A stretch of 64,000 nucleotides of DNA from the NCBI GenBank assembly GCA_044225555.1, contig JBGAIM010000017.1:94264-158263 (forward strand). The letters are read 5' to 3'. Position 1 is the stretch's first letter. Each line of letters begins with the position of its first letter. Positions 1-9,547 of the stretch are shown piece by piece. The stretch is from JADLHS01 sp044225555. Its GTDB lineage: Bacteria > Verrucomicrobiota > Verrucomicrobiia > Limisphaerales > JADLHS01. The notes beneath the pieces are model-generated. The model was not told the origin of the DNA. It saw nothing but the letters and a program-made list of their open reading frames with translations, and did not search any database. The translations under genes were made by a program, and so were the position numbers.

Positions 1-3000
1 GCTGAATGTGGCGCCGGTATTGCCAGTGCAGTCCGATCGGAGTGTGATTGAATTGACGACCTTGACGGTCACGAATGCAGCCAGCGATGCCGATCTGCCG
101 GCCAACGTGCTCACGTACGAACTCCTCGATCCACCCAGTGGCGCGGCCATAGATGCCAACGGAGTAATTACCTGGACGCCGACGATTGCTCAAGGTCCCG
201 GCACGAACACCCTCACGACCGTGGTGAACGATGGCAACGCCAGTGCGACCAACAGTTTCGTGGTGACCGTGACCGACGGAAATCAAGCCCCCGTGTTGCC
301 AGTGCAAACCAATCGCACCGTGGCCGAGTTGACCCTGCTAACCGTGACCAACACGGCCACCGATGCGGACATCCCGGCGAATGTGTTGACTTATCAGTTG
401 CTCAATCCCCCGAGCGGAGTCGTAATTACCGCGAACGGTGTGATTACTTGGACCCCGACCGAAATCCAAGGCCCGGGAACAAATGCGATCACAACAGTTG
501 TCAGCGACGGTTTGGCCAGCGCGACGAACAGTTTTGCTGTGACTGTGACCGAAGCGAATCAGTCTCCGGTCCTGCCGGTTCAGACCGATCGAGTCATAGC
601 CGAATTGACGCCGTTGTCAGTTACGAATACGGCCAGCGATGCCGACCTGCCGGCGAACAACTTGACCTACCAGCTTCTGAATTCACCCGTCGGTGCATCT
701 ATTTCTGCGGAGGGCGTCATTCACTGGGCAGCGGCAGTAACCGAAGGGCCGAGTACCAACATCTTTACCACCGTGGTGAGTGACGGGTCGGCCAGTGCCA
801 CCAACAGTTTTGCGGTCACGGTCAATGACACACTGGCGGGTACGACTACGAACATCACACTCATCAGCACAGGCGCCGTCTGGAATTACCTCGACAACGG
901 CAGCGATCAGGGCAGTGCGTGGCCGGCAACCGGATTCAATGACTCCGGCTGGAGCAACGGTCCGGCGCAACTGGGTTACGGCGATGGTGATGAGCAGACA
1001 GTGGTTGGCTTCGGCACGAACAGCAGTGCCAAGTACCTCACCACCTATTTCCGCCGTGCCGTTACGATTGCCAATCCCACGGGCTTCAGTTCCCTGAATC
1101 TCCGGTTGTTGCGTGATGATGGCGCCGTTGTCTATCTCAACGGGAATGAAGTCTATCGCGACAATCTTCCCACCGGCCCCATCAACTATCAGACTCGCGC
1201 CGTGAGCAATGTTGGCGGCGTCAATGAAACCAATTACTTTGCGGCGACGGTGGATCCGGCCTGGCTGGTTGCCGGGACTAACGTCGTGGCGGTGGAGGTT
1301 CATCAGGATTTGCCGACGAGTTCCGACCTGAGCTTTGACTTTGAGTTGACGGGCGTGCTGAACCTGCTTCCGCCCGTGCTGCCCCAACTTGCGGATCTCA
1401 CGATGGCCGAGTTGACGACGTTGACCGTGACCAACACGGCGAGCGATTTGGATTCCCCGGCGAACACGCTGACCTACCAGTTGGTCAACGCTCCGCCCGG
1501 TGCGGTGATTGATGCGAATGGCATCATCACGTGGACGCCTACGGAGGCTCAAGGCCCGGCGACAAACACGATCACCACGGTGGTCAGTGACAGCACTGCG
1601 AGCGCCACCAACAGCTTTGTGGTGGTGGTGAACGAGGTGAATGTTGCCCCGGTGTTTGCGGGCGCGCCTTCGAGCCAGACGATCGCTGAACTCGCGATTC
1701 TCACCGTCACCAACAAGGCCAGCGATGCCGATCTGCCGGCCAACCTCTTGAGTTATCAACTCCTCAATGCCCCGGGTGGAATGAGCATCAGTGGCGACGG
1801 CGTGATCACTTGGACGCCGACCGAAGCGCAAGGTCCGGCCACCAATACCATCACCACCGTTGTGAGCGATGGCGTGTTGAGCGCGACCAACAGCTTTACG
1901 GTCACGGTGACGGAGGTGAACGTGGCCCCAGGGTTGCCGGTGCCGACCAATCGGACGATGGCCGAGTTGACGGCCTTGACCGTGACGAATACCGCGACCG
2001 ATCCCGATGTGCCGGCGAATGTGTTGACTTATCAATTGGTCAATCCACCGGCGGGAGCGAGCATCACCGCCAACGGCGTGATCACCTGGACCCCGACCGA
2101 GGCGCAAGGGCCGGTCACGAACACCCTCATCACGATTGTCTCTGACGGGCTCGCCAGTGCCACCAACAGCTTTGTGGTCACGGTGACCGAAGTGAACCAG
2201 CCGCCGGTGTTGCCCGTGCAGACGAATCGGACGCTGGCCGAACTGACCTTGCTGACCGTGACCAACATGGCCACGGATGGGGACTTGCCGGCCAACACGC
2301 TGAGTTATCAACTTTTGAACCCGCCCGGCAATGCCAGCATCAGTGCCGGTGGGGTGATTACCTGGACGCCGGGTGAAAGCGAAGGCCCGGGCACCAATAC
2401 GTTGATCACCGTGGTCAGTGACGGAACAGCCAGCGTGACGAATAGTTTCTTGGTTGTGGTGACGGAGCTGAACACCGCCCCTGTACTCCCGCTGCAAACG
2501 AACCGCACCATCGCGGAACTGACTACCTTGACGATCACAAACACGGCCAGCGACGCTGACTTGCCGGCCAACGTGCTGACTTATCAGCTTGTGAATGCCC
2601 CGGTTGGTGCGGTCATTGATGCCAACGGTGTGATCACCTGGACGCCGACCGAGGCGCAGGGCCCGGTGACGAATACTTTGACGACGGTGGTGAGCGATGG
2701 CGCTCTGAGTGCCACCAACAGTTTCACGGTGTCAGTGACCGAGGTAAACGTGGCCCCAGTGTTGCCGGTGCAGACCAATCGGACGATGGCCGAACTCACG
2801 TTGTTGACGCTAACCAACACGGCGACGGACTCGGATCTGCCCGCGAACACGTTGACGTATCAATTGCTCAACGCTCCGGCGGGCGCGGTCGTTGATGCCA
2901 ACGGTGTGATTACCTGGACGCCGACCGAGGCGCAGGGACCGGTGACGAATACTTTGACGACGGTGGTGAGCGACGGCGCCCTGAGCGCCACCAATAGTTT

Positions 3001-5467
3001 CACGGTCACAGTGACCGAGGTGAACGTGGTCCCAGTGTTGCCGGCGCAGACCAATCGGACGATTGCCGAGCTGACATTGTTGACGGTGACGAACACTGCA
3101 ACGGACTCGGATCTGCCCGCGAACACATTGACCTATCAGTTACTCAGCCCGCCCAGTGGCGCAGCGATTTCTGCGAGCGGTGTGATCACCTGGACGCCGA
3201 CCGAGGCGCAGGGGCCGGTGACGAATACGTTGACGACGGTCGTGAGCGATGGTGCTCTGAGCGCCACCAATAGTTTCACGGTCACAGTGACCGAGGTGAA
3301 CGTGGCCCCAGTGTTGCCAGCGCAGACCAATCGGACGATGGCCGAACTGACATTGTTGACGGTGACCAACACGGCCACGGACACCGATCTGCCCGCGAAC
3401 ACGTTGACCTATCAATTGCTCAACGCTCCGGCGGGCGCGGTCATTGACGCGAACGGCGTCATAACGTGGACTCCCACCGAGGTGCAGGGCCCGGTGACGA
3501 ATACTTTGACGACCGTTGTGAGCGATGGCGTGTTGAGCGCCACCAACAGCTTCACGGTCACGGTGACCGAGGTAAACGTGGCCCCGGTGTTGCCGGTGCA
3601 GACCAATCGGACGATTGCCGAACTGACATTGTTGACGGTGACCAACACGGCCACGGACACCGATCTGCCCGCGAACACGTTGACGTATCAATTGCTCAAC
3701 GCTCCGGCGGGCGCGGTCATTGACGCGAACGGCGTCATAACGTGGACCCCGACCGAGGCGCAGGGCCCGGTGACGAATACGTTGACGACGGTGGTGAGCG
3801 ATGGTGCTCTGAGCGCCACCAATAGTTTCACGATCACGGTGACCGAGGTGAATGCGATGCCGAGTTTCGTGTTGACCCCGTCGAACACGAGCGTGCCCGA
3901 GTTGACCCAGCTGATGGTGACCAACCGCGCAACCGACGTGGACTTGCCGGCCAATGCACTTGCCTATTCCTTGTTGAATGCTCCCGCCGGGGTGCTGATT
4001 GATACCAACGGCGTGATCACTTGGACACCGACTGAGGCGCAGGGCCCGACAACGAACACCATCCTGACCGTCGTCAACGACGGCTTCGCGAGCGCCACGA
4101 ACAGCTTCGTCGTCATCGTTACCGAGATGAACCAGCCGCCGGTGCTGCCGGTGCAAACCAACCGAACCATCGCGGAGTTGAGCATATTGACGGTGACCAA
4201 CACCGCCAGCGATCCGGACCTGCCGGCCAGCGTGTTGACCTATCAACTGCTCAATGCCCCCGACGGCGCCGTGATTGACGCCAACGGCGTGATAACGTGG
4301 ACTCCGAGTGAAGCGCAAGGCCCCGCAACAAACACCCTGACAACGGTTGTCAGCGATGGAGCGTTGAGTGCCACCAACAGCTTCGTCGTGACGGTTACGG
4401 AGGTGAACGTCGCGCCGGTGCTGCCCGCGCAGACGAATCGCACGGTAACCGAATTGACTTTGTTGGCCGTGACCAACACCGCGGCGGATTCCGACCTGCC
4501 TGCCAGTGTTTTAAGCTATCAATTGCTCAACGCGCCGGTCGGGGCGGTGGTTGACGCCAACGGTGTGATTACCTGGACGCCGACCGAGGCGCAGGGCCCG
4601 GGCACCAACACGCTCACCACGGTCGTGAGCGATGGCAGTGTGAGCGTCACCAACAGTTTCCAAGTGGTGGTGACCGAAGTAAACGTCCCGCCGGTCTTTC
4701 TCCTGACGCCGTCGGAGCAGGTGGTTCCTGAACTCGTAACGTTGACCGTGACCAACGCGGCGACCGACAGCGATCTGCCAGCGAATGCTCTGACCTACAG
4801 TCTGGTGGAGGCGCCGATCGGTGCGGCGATTGATGACCAGGGCGTGTTCACCTGGCGGCCCAAAGAGAATCAAGGGTCGAGCAGCAACGTCATCATCACG
4901 GTGGTCAGCGACGGGAGCGTCAGCGTCACCAACAGTTTTGTGGTGATGGTCACCGAGGTGAACAGTCCGCCGTTGTTGTCCACCATTGTCAACCGGACGA
5001 TTCACGCCGGGAGCACATTGTTGCTGCACTGTCTGGCCCAGGATTCAAACGGGGAATCCAACAACCTGATGTTCAGTTTTGACGCCGCTCCCGATGGCGC
5101 GACGATCAACGCCACCAACGGTCAGTGTCTCTGGCTCACTACCGATGCGAATGTGGACACCACGAACGAGTTCATTGTACGGGTGACCGATGACGGCGTG
5201 CCGCCCTTGAGCGACACCAAGTCGTTTACGGTGATCGTGGTTGCCCGGCCGTTTATCCAGGACATTTCCGTGACGAACGAACTGGTCACCGTGAGCTGGA
5301 GCGCGATTGACGGGCAACATTACGTGTTGCAGGGCAGCCCGGGTTTGAGTCCGACGAACTGGTCTGATGTCGGCGGCGAAGTGATCAGTGCCGGGGCGAC
5401 GGCTTCCCAGACCAACTCGATTTCCGCCACGCCGATGCAATTCTATCGGGTGCGTCTCGCGCAGTGA
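1..5467 (+). CDS. Giant secreted Ig/cadherin-like repeat protein (5' truncated by window edge)
   Basis: The frame is open to the first base, and the residues before the first possible start (LN at 2-7) continue the repeat pattern, so the true start lies upstream. The visible 1819 residues hold about 17 domains of about 92 residues. Sixteen are close copies with the core APVLPVQTNRTxAELT, TVTNTATDxDLPAN, GVITWTPTEAQGP and SDGxxSATNSF; the 17th is divergent. This resembles putative-Ig (He_PIG) or cadherin-like repeats of extracellular proteins. A different domain of about 170 residues (roughly DNA 840-1370, with YLDNGSDQG, WPATGFNDSGW and ending LSFDFELTGV) interrupts the array after the third repeat. 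It is a jelly-roll-like module common in secreted proteins of this phylum. The last 70 residues form a module ending FYRVRLAQ that recurs on other secreted proteins here. No catalytic motif is visible; an adhesin or surface role is inferred. It converges on the ABC permease with one base between. Confidence 0.9.
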   Translation, partial: LNVAPVLPVQSDRSVIELTTLTVTNAASDADLPANVLTYELLDPPSGAAIDANGVITWTPTIAQGPGTNTLTTVVNDGNASATNSFVVTVTDGNQAPVLPVQTNRTVAELTLLTVTNTATDADIPANVLTYQLLNPPSGVVITANGVITWTPTEIQGPGTNAITTVVSDGLASATNSFAVTVTEANQSPVLPVQTDRVIAELTPLSVTNTASDADLPANNLTYQLLNSPVGASISAEGVIHWAAAVTEGPSTNIFTTVVSDGSASATNSFAVTVNDTLAGTTTNITLISTGAVWNYLDNGSDQGSAWPATGFNDSGWSNGPAQLGYGDGDEQTVVGFGTNSSAKYLTTYFRRAVTIANPTGFSSLNLRLLRDDGAVVYLNGNEVYRDNLPTGPINYQTRAVSNVGGVNETNYFAATVDPAWLVAGTNVVAVEVHQDLPTSSDLSFDFELTGVLNLLPPVLPQLADLTMAELTTLTVTNTASDLDSPANTLTYQLVNAPPGAVIDANGIITWTPTEAQGPATNTITTVVSDSTASATNSFVVVVNEVNVAPVFAGAPSSQTIAELAILTVTNKASDADLPANLLSYQLLNAPGGMSISGDGVITWTPTEAQGPATNTITTVVSDGVLSATNSFTVTVTEVNVAPGLPVPTNRTMAELTALTVTNTATDPDVPANVLTYQLVNPPAGASITANGVITWTPTEAQGPVTNTLITIVSDGLASATNSFVVTVTEVNQPPVLPVQTNRTLAELTLLTVTNMATDGDLPANTLSYQLLNPPGNASISAGGVITWTPGESEGPGTNTLITVVSDGTASVTNSFLVVVTELNTAPVLPLQTNRTIAELTTLTITNTASDADLPANVLTYQLVNAPVGAVIDANGVITWTPTEAQGPVTNTLTTVVSDGALSATNSFTVSVTEVNVAPVLPVQTNRTMAELTLLTLTNTATDSDLPANTLTYQLLNAPAGAVVDANGVITWTPTEAQGPVTNTLTTVVSDGALSATNSFTVTVTEVNVVPVLPAQTNRTIAELTLLTVTNTATDSDLPANTLTYQLLSPPSGAAISASGVITWTPTEAQGPVTNTLTTVVSDGALSATNSFTVTVTEVNVAPVLPAQTNRTMAELTLLTVTNTATDTDLPANTLTYQLLNAPAGAVIDANGVITWTPTEVQGPVTNTLTTVVSDGVLSATNSFTVTVTEVNVAPVLPVQTNRTIAELTLLTVTNTATDTDLPANTLTYQLLNAPAGAVIDANGVITWTPTEAQGPVTNTLTTVVSDGALSATNSFTITVTEVNAMPSFVLTPSNTSVPELTQLMVTNRATDVDLPANALAYSLLNAPAGVLIDTNGVITWTPTEAQGPTTNTILTVVNDGFASATNSFVVIVTEMNQPPVLPVQTNRTIAELSILTVTNTASDPDLPASVLTYQLLNAPDGAVIDANGVITWTPSEAQGPATNTLTTVVSDGALSATNSFVVTVTEVNVAPVLPAQTNRTVTELTLLAVTNTAADSDLPASVLSYQLLNAPVGAVVDANGVITWTPTEAQGPGTNTLTTVVSDGSVSVTNSFQVVVTEVNVPPVFLLTPSEQVVPELVTLTVTNAATDSDLPANALTYSLVEAPIGAAIDDQGVFTWRPKENQGSSSNVIITVVSDGSVSVTNSFVVMVTEVNSPPLLSTIVNRTIHAGSTLLLHCLAQDSNGESNNLMFSFDAAPDGATINATNGQCLWLTTDANVDTTNEFIVRVTDDGVPPLSDTKSFTVIVVARPFIQDISVTNELVTVSWSAIDGQHYVLQGSPGLSPTNWSDVGGEVISAGATASQTNSISATPMQFYRVRLAQ
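2477..3856 (+). repeat. Five 276-bp tandem coding repeats, most similar block
   Basis: Repeat units start at 2477, 2753, 3029, 3305 and 3581 with an exact 276-bp period (92 codons). They are far more alike at the nucleotide level than the outer units. The units at 3305 and 3581 differ at only a few bases. This points to recent duplication or gene conversion inside the coding array, and it is also a place where short-read assembly could collapse or expand copies. Confidence 0.9.
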
Positions 5468-5468
5468 T

Positions 5469-6341
5469 TTAGGAACTTGCGCTGGTGTAATGGCGCAGGG
5501 AAAGCCGCCAGACCCATTCGGAAACGGCGGCGCAAACCAGCGCCATTCCCAACAACAGGAACAACCAGCCGCTTGAGTTTAACGTATCGGTCAGCACGCG
5601 CACCGGCACGTTCGACACCAGCAAGACCGGGAGCACGAACGTGAATACGCCTCGAAAGATTCCCGTAAACGCCTCGTCCGGCATCCGCGCGATGTTGAAC
5701 AGGTTGTAGTAACCATAGACGATACCTTGCGCCCGTACCGTCCAGAAGCTCACCGTGGCGAGCATGAACATCAGGCAGTAGTGGATGAGAATTCCCACCA
5801 GACAGAGGCCAAGAAAGCCGGCGATCTGAAACGCCGTCGGGCTGATGGGAATTTGTCGTGCCGCATAGATCATCACCGCCGCGGCGGAAGCGGCATTGAC
5901 AAATCCGCCGAGGTCAACCTGGCGCAGCGAGACCACAAAGCGCGAGTTGACTGGCAGCATCAGGAGGAAATCCAATTTGCCCTGGCGCACCAGTTCGGAA
6001 AGATTCACGCAGTTGACGAGGAAGAACGCTTGATAGACCTGCTGGATGAAATGGCTCGCGCCCACCAATAGCACCACCTGCCACTTGGTCCACGACCCGA
6101 TCGTATCCGTGTGCAGATAGATTACGCCGATGAAACTGAGTTGCAGCGCGAACCAGACAACTTCCACGATGATCCAGAGCAGGAAGTTCCCCTTGAACAT
6201 CGTTTCGCGCGTGACGGAATTCTTCCACAACGCGGCGTAAATGCCCGCATAACGGACGAGCGTCGCTGGTCGAAGGCCCAAGGCGGCCTGCGCCGCAGAC
6301 GCGTCTGGCTCCCGACTCTCGACTTTGGACTCTCGACTCAT
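5469..6341 (-). CDS. ABC-2 family transporter permease (COG3694-like)
   Basis: A 290-residue integral membrane protein with about six hydrophobic segments (for example FLLWIIVEVVWFALQLSFIG near 70 and VVLLVGASHFIQQVYQAFFLV near 110). It resembles the second permease of the uncharacterised two-permease ABC exporters whose partner (COG4587/DUF990-like) lies immediately upstream. The start at 6341 is chosen because GGGAGG precedes it and the partner gene stops two bases earlier; a longer frame would overlap that gene. The first residues MSRESKVESREP are encoded by a 7-nt periodic repeat that contains the start codon itself. The ATPase usually found with such permeases is not in the window. The substrate is unknown. 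Confidence 0.85.
   Translation of the reverse strand: MSRESKVESREPDASAAQAALGLRPATLVRYAGIYAALWKNSVTRETMFKGNFLLWIIVEVVWFALQLSFIGVIYLHTDTIGSWTKWQVVLLVGASHFIQQVYQAFFLVNCVNLSELVRQGKLDFLLMLPVNSRFVVSLRQVDLGGFVNAASAAAVMIYAARQIPISPTAFQIAGFLGLCLVGILIHYCLMFMLATVSFWTVRAQGIVYGYYNLFNIARMPDEAFTGIFRGVFTFVLPVLLVSNVPVRVLTDTLNSSGWLFLLLGMALVCAAVSEWVWRLSLRHYTSASS
6314..6341. repeat. 7-nt periodic repeat at permease start
   Basis: Four consecutive heptamers GACTCTC, GACTTTG, GACTCTC, GACTCAT. The last holds the reverse complement of the permease start codon. It is the same type of repeat as those inside rlmN, lplA and dapB. Confidence 0.85.
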
Positions 6342-6342
6342 G

Positions 6343-7149
6343 TCATCCTCCCACGGCCGCGTATTTGCGAATCCCTCGATGCCACGCGAAGCGTGCGAGG
6401 AAGTAAGCCACCACCACCCAGCCTGCCTGCATGACCAGGCCACGAATGAGTTCCGACCCGGTGACCTTGCCCATGTAAATGCCAACGGGTAGATAGAGCT
6501 GATACGGGAACGGCGTTAGAAACAATGCTTCCTTCAATACCGGCGGCAGGATATCGAGCGGGAACATGTGGCCGCTGGCAATGTACTCGAAAGCATAGAC
6601 GATGAAAATGAACGTGGAAACCTCCAACACCCAGAACGCCAGCATCGCCATGGTGTAGGAAAGGAAGAATTGCAGCAGGGCGGTCATGCTCAACGACAGT
6701 GCGAAAAGTCCGAACGTCAGCCAGTTGGCGGGCAGCACAAAATAGTCACGCAGGAAAAAAATCAACAGGGCGATGGGCAAAAACGCCACGGTCAGGTAGG
6801 TGATCCGTCCGGAAACGTAGAGACAGAATCGGAACCAAAGATAATTCACCGGCTTGAGCAGGAACTGGCTGATGTTGCCGTCTTTGATGTCGGCGGCAAT
6901 CTGCCAATCGTCCTCGTTCACGGCGGTGAGCGCGTCGGCGATGGTCACGATCAGGTAGTAAGACGTCATCTCGGCCAGCGTAAACGTCGAGATGGAAGCG
7001 CCCTCGCCCTTGCCTTCGTAGATTTTACGCCAGAGAAACACGATGGCCATCAGCGGAATGAAACCAAACAGCGTGCGGGCAAGAAAATTGAACCGGTAGG
7101 TCAGGTTGTTCTGAAATCCGATATTGATGGCGTGCCAGTATTTCCTCAC
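6343..7149 (-). CDS. ABC-2 family transporter permease (COG4587/DUF990-like)
   Basis: A 268-residue polytopic membrane protein. Recognisable features are the N-terminal stretch with NLTYRFNFLARTLFG, a charged cytoplasmic segment AVNEDDWQIAADIKDGNISQFLLKPV, and five or six later hydrophobic helices. The ...I.DGNIS.FLLKPV pattern is typical of the DUF990 family, the first permease of an ABC exporter with two unlike permeases. It is transcribed leftward and followed directly by the second permease, so the two very probably form the heteromeric channel. The 127-bp region upstream to glgP is divergent and should carry both promoters. No ATPase gene is adjacent in the window. Confidence 0.88.
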   Translation of the reverse strand: MRKYWHAINIGFQNNLTYRFNFLARTLFGFIPLMAIVFLWRKIYEGKGEGASISTFTLAEMTSYYLIVTIADALTAVNEDDWQIAADIKDGNISQFLLKPVNYLWFRFCLYVSGRITYLTVAFLPIALLIFFLRDYFVLPANWLTFGLFALSLSMTALLQFFLSYTMAMLAFWVLEVSTFIFIVYAFEYIASGHMFPLDILPPVLKEALFLTPFPYQLYLPVGIYMGKVTGSELIRGLVMQAGWVVVAYFLARFAWHRGIRKYAAVGG

Positions 7150-7276
7150 GGCATTGTCTGCATTAGCCTAGTCACCGGCGTGGGCGATGCAACCAAGGAT
7201 TTTTATTTACGCGGCACGCATCCGGCTACTATGGTGCCGCCGAATTCAAAGGGAATTCAATCGGATAACTTGATCT

Positions 7277-9472
7277 ATGGCAACTAAACCACTGTCGTCG
7301 GAAGAACTGAACCAACTCGTCAACGGTCTCAACAAACTCGCCCGCAATCTCTGGTGGACCTGGGACCAGGAGGCGCAGGAGCTGTTCCAGGAACTTTCCC
7401 CCCGCGGCTGGCAAAACCTTTACCACAACGCGGTGGCCATTCTTCACGAAGTCTCGGAATACGAACTGCGTGTCCGATTGCAAGACGGGGATTTCGCCCC
7501 GCACGTGCGGCAGGTGCTGAACGACTTTGAAAGTTACATCGGCGAAAAGAAAACTTGGTGCGCCAAACACGCCCCGGCGCTGCTCAAGAACCCCGTCGCC
7601 TATTTCTCGGCGGAATTCGGCTTTCACGAAACCCTGCCCATCGCTGCCGGCGGCCTGGGCATTCTGGCGGGCGACCACACGAAATCCGCGAGCGATCTGG
7701 GCCTCGGCTTCTGCGGCATCAGCCTGTTCTACCGCGAGGGCTATTTCCAGCAAGCGGTGGATGGCAACAACTGGCAGACCGAATTTTATTCGCGGCTCGA
7801 TCCAAAGAACCTGCCGATCGAGCAGGTGGCGGATAACCAGGGCCAGCCGCTTGTGATCACCGTCCGGATCGCGATGTCCGACGTCAAACTGTTCGTCTGG
7901 CGCGTCAACGTCGGGCGCGTGCCGGTTTATCTGCTGGATGCGAATCATCCCAACAACGAGCAGCACTTCCGCGACTTGACCAAGCGCGTCTATGGTGGCG
8001 ACAGCACCACGCGCATCATGCAGGAGATCATTCTCGGTGTTGGTGGCGTGCGGTTGCTGCGGGCCTTGGGGGTGCAACCCTCGACCTTCCACATGAACGA
8101 AGGCCACGCCGCCTTCCTTGCTTTTGAACTGATGCGCGAGAAGATGGCTACTGGAGCCACGCTCGATCAGGCGCTAGCCGCCACCAAGAAGGAATGTCTT
8201 TTCACCACGCACACACCCGTCGAAGCCGGTCACGACCGCTTCAACAGCGAACTCATGGGCTACGCCGCCCACAAGTTCGCCGAGGATCTCAAGATTTCCC
8301 ACGATCAACTCATGGGCTTGGGTCGCGTGAAGCCTGACGACAAGAACGAACCGTTCTGCATGACGGTGCTCGCCCTAAAGGCGTCGCGCGCCGCCAACGG
8401 CGTGAGCGAATTGCACGGCGAAGTCAGCCGGCACATGTGGCAATGCATGTTCCCGGGCACGCCGGTCGAGAAAGTTCCTATCGGGCATATCACCAATGGC
8501 ATCCACGTCGCGGGCTGGATGAAAGGCACCGTGCGCCGGTTCTGGCGCAAGAAACTGACCGGAGCAATGGCGGCGGACGACCAGCCCGCCGGCGAAAGCA
8601 CCCGCTTTTGGAAAACCAACGGACACGACTGGGCCAACGAAATCTGTTCGCAAAGTTTCTGGGACAAGATGCTCGATCCGAAATTCCTCAGCGACGAGGA
8701 GCTTTGGGCGTTGCGGTACCGGCTGCGGCGCGAACTGCTCGAGTTCTCCCGGCGCCGGCTGCTGTTGCAGGCCCAACGCGTCACCCATGAGGATTTCATC
8801 GCTTTCGACCATCTGCTCAACCCCGATGCGCTGACCATCGGGTTCGCCCGGCGGTTCGCTACCTACAAGCGCGCGCCGCTCATTTTCCAGCAGTTCGAGA
8901 ATATCGTGAAGTTGACTCGCGACGAGAAGCGTCCCGTGCAATTCATCTTTGCTGGCAAGGCGCATCCCCGCGACGACGACGGCAAACGTTTCATCCAACA
9001 CATCATTCACCTGAGCAAGTACAGCGACCTCAAGGGCAAGCTTGTGTTCATCGAGAACTACGACGTTCACGTCGCGCGCCAGATGGTTTCCGGTTGTGAC
9101 GTGTGGTTGAACAACCCGCGCCGTCCGCTCGAAGCCTCCGGCACCAGCGGCATGAAAGCCGGCTGCCACGGCTGTTTGAACCTGAGCATCCTCGATGGCT
9201 GGTGGCGCGAGGGCTACGACAAGACCAACGGCTTCGCCATCGGCACGGATTCACACTCCGAGAACGTGGAGGAACAGGATCGCGTGGACAGCGCGAATCT
9301 CTACAAGGCGCTCACCGAAGAAGTCATCCCGAGTTTCTTCGACCGCGATGCCAACGGCATTCCGCGCAAATGGCTGCAGAAGGTCCGTCGCGCCATGGCC
9401 ACTCTCGTGGTGCAATTCAGCACCGACCGGATGGTCCGCGATTACGCGGAGAAGTATTACCTGACGAAGTAG
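7277..9472 (+). CDS. glgP: Alpha-glucan phosphorylase
   Basis: Phosphorolysis of alpha-1,4-glucans to glucose 1-phosphate in the cytoplasm, PLP dependent. The 731-residue protein starts with the LARNLWWTWDQEAQELF segment (DUF3417-like) characteristic of the short bacterial alpha-glucan phosphorylase family, rather than the longer animal/E. coli type. Substrate-side motifs are YFSAEFGFHETLPIAAGGLGILAGDH and FHMNEGHAAFLAFEL. The PLP site is EASGTSGMKAG with the Schiff-base lysine at about K627. The length fits the family. ATG at 7277 is the first start in frame, and no strong ribosome binding site is seen before it. It lies alone, divergent from the ABC permeases. Confidence 0.95.
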   Translation: MATKPLSSEELNQLVNGLNKLARNLWWTWDQEAQELFQELSPRGWQNLYHNAVAILHEVSEYELRVRLQDGDFAPHVRQVLNDFESYIGEKKTWCAKHAPALLKNPVAYFSAEFGFHETLPIAAGGLGILAGDHTKSASDLGLGFCGISLFYREGYFQQAVDGNNWQTEFYSRLDPKNLPIEQVADNQGQPLVITVRIAMSDVKLFVWRVNVGRVPVYLLDANHPNNEQHFRDLTKRVYGGDSTTRIMQEIILGVGGVRLLRALGVQPSTFHMNEGHAAFLAFELMREKMATGATLDQALAATKKECLFTTHTPVEAGHDRFNSELMGYAAHKFAEDLKISHDQLMGLGRVKPDDKNEPFCMTVLALKASRAANGVSELHGEVSRHMWQCMFPGTPVEKVPIGHITNGIHVAGWMKGTVRRFWRKKLTGAMAADDQPAGESTRFWKTNGHDWANEICSQSFWDKMLDPKFLSDEELWALRYRLRRELLEFSRRRLLLQAQRVTHEDFIAFDHLLNPDALTIGFARRFATYKRAPLIFQQFENIVKLTRDEKRPVQFIFAGKAHPRDDDGKRFIQHIIHLSKYSDLKGKLVFIENYDVHVARQMVSGCDVWLNNPRRPLEASGTSGMKAGCHGCLNLSILDGWWREGYDKTNGFAIGTDSHSENVEEQDRVDSANLYKALTEEVIPSFFDRDANGIPRKWLQKVRRAMATLVVQFSTDRMVRDYAEKYYLTK

Positions 9473-9480
9473 CTTTTCCC

Positions 9481-9547
9481 TCTTACTCTTAATCCTAATC
9501 TTACTCTTAATCCGTTTGTGATTGAGAGTAAGATGAAGATTAAGATG
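9481..9547. repeat. Hexamer-periodic inverted repeat before rlmN
   Basis: Units TCTTAC, TCTTAA, TCCTAA, TCTTAC, TCTTAA run from 9481. The same words occur in reverse complement at 9521-9544. The arms 9488-9511 and 9521-9544 pair over 24 positions with two mismatches and one G-U, around a 9-nt loop. The hairpin covers the possible start codons of rlmN at 9533 and 9545. A related, unpaired tract lies at about 46088-46115. Confidence 0.85.

Noticed and set aside
683..2497. Long antisense open frame (604 residues) under the repeat protein
   Set aside because: It is made by the regular codon pattern of the repeats on the other strand; the product is a His/Arg/Gly-rich string with no domain and repeats in step with the sense units.
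2477..3856. CRISPR-like periodicity
   Set aside because: Period is 276 bp with no spacer structure and lies within an open coding frame.
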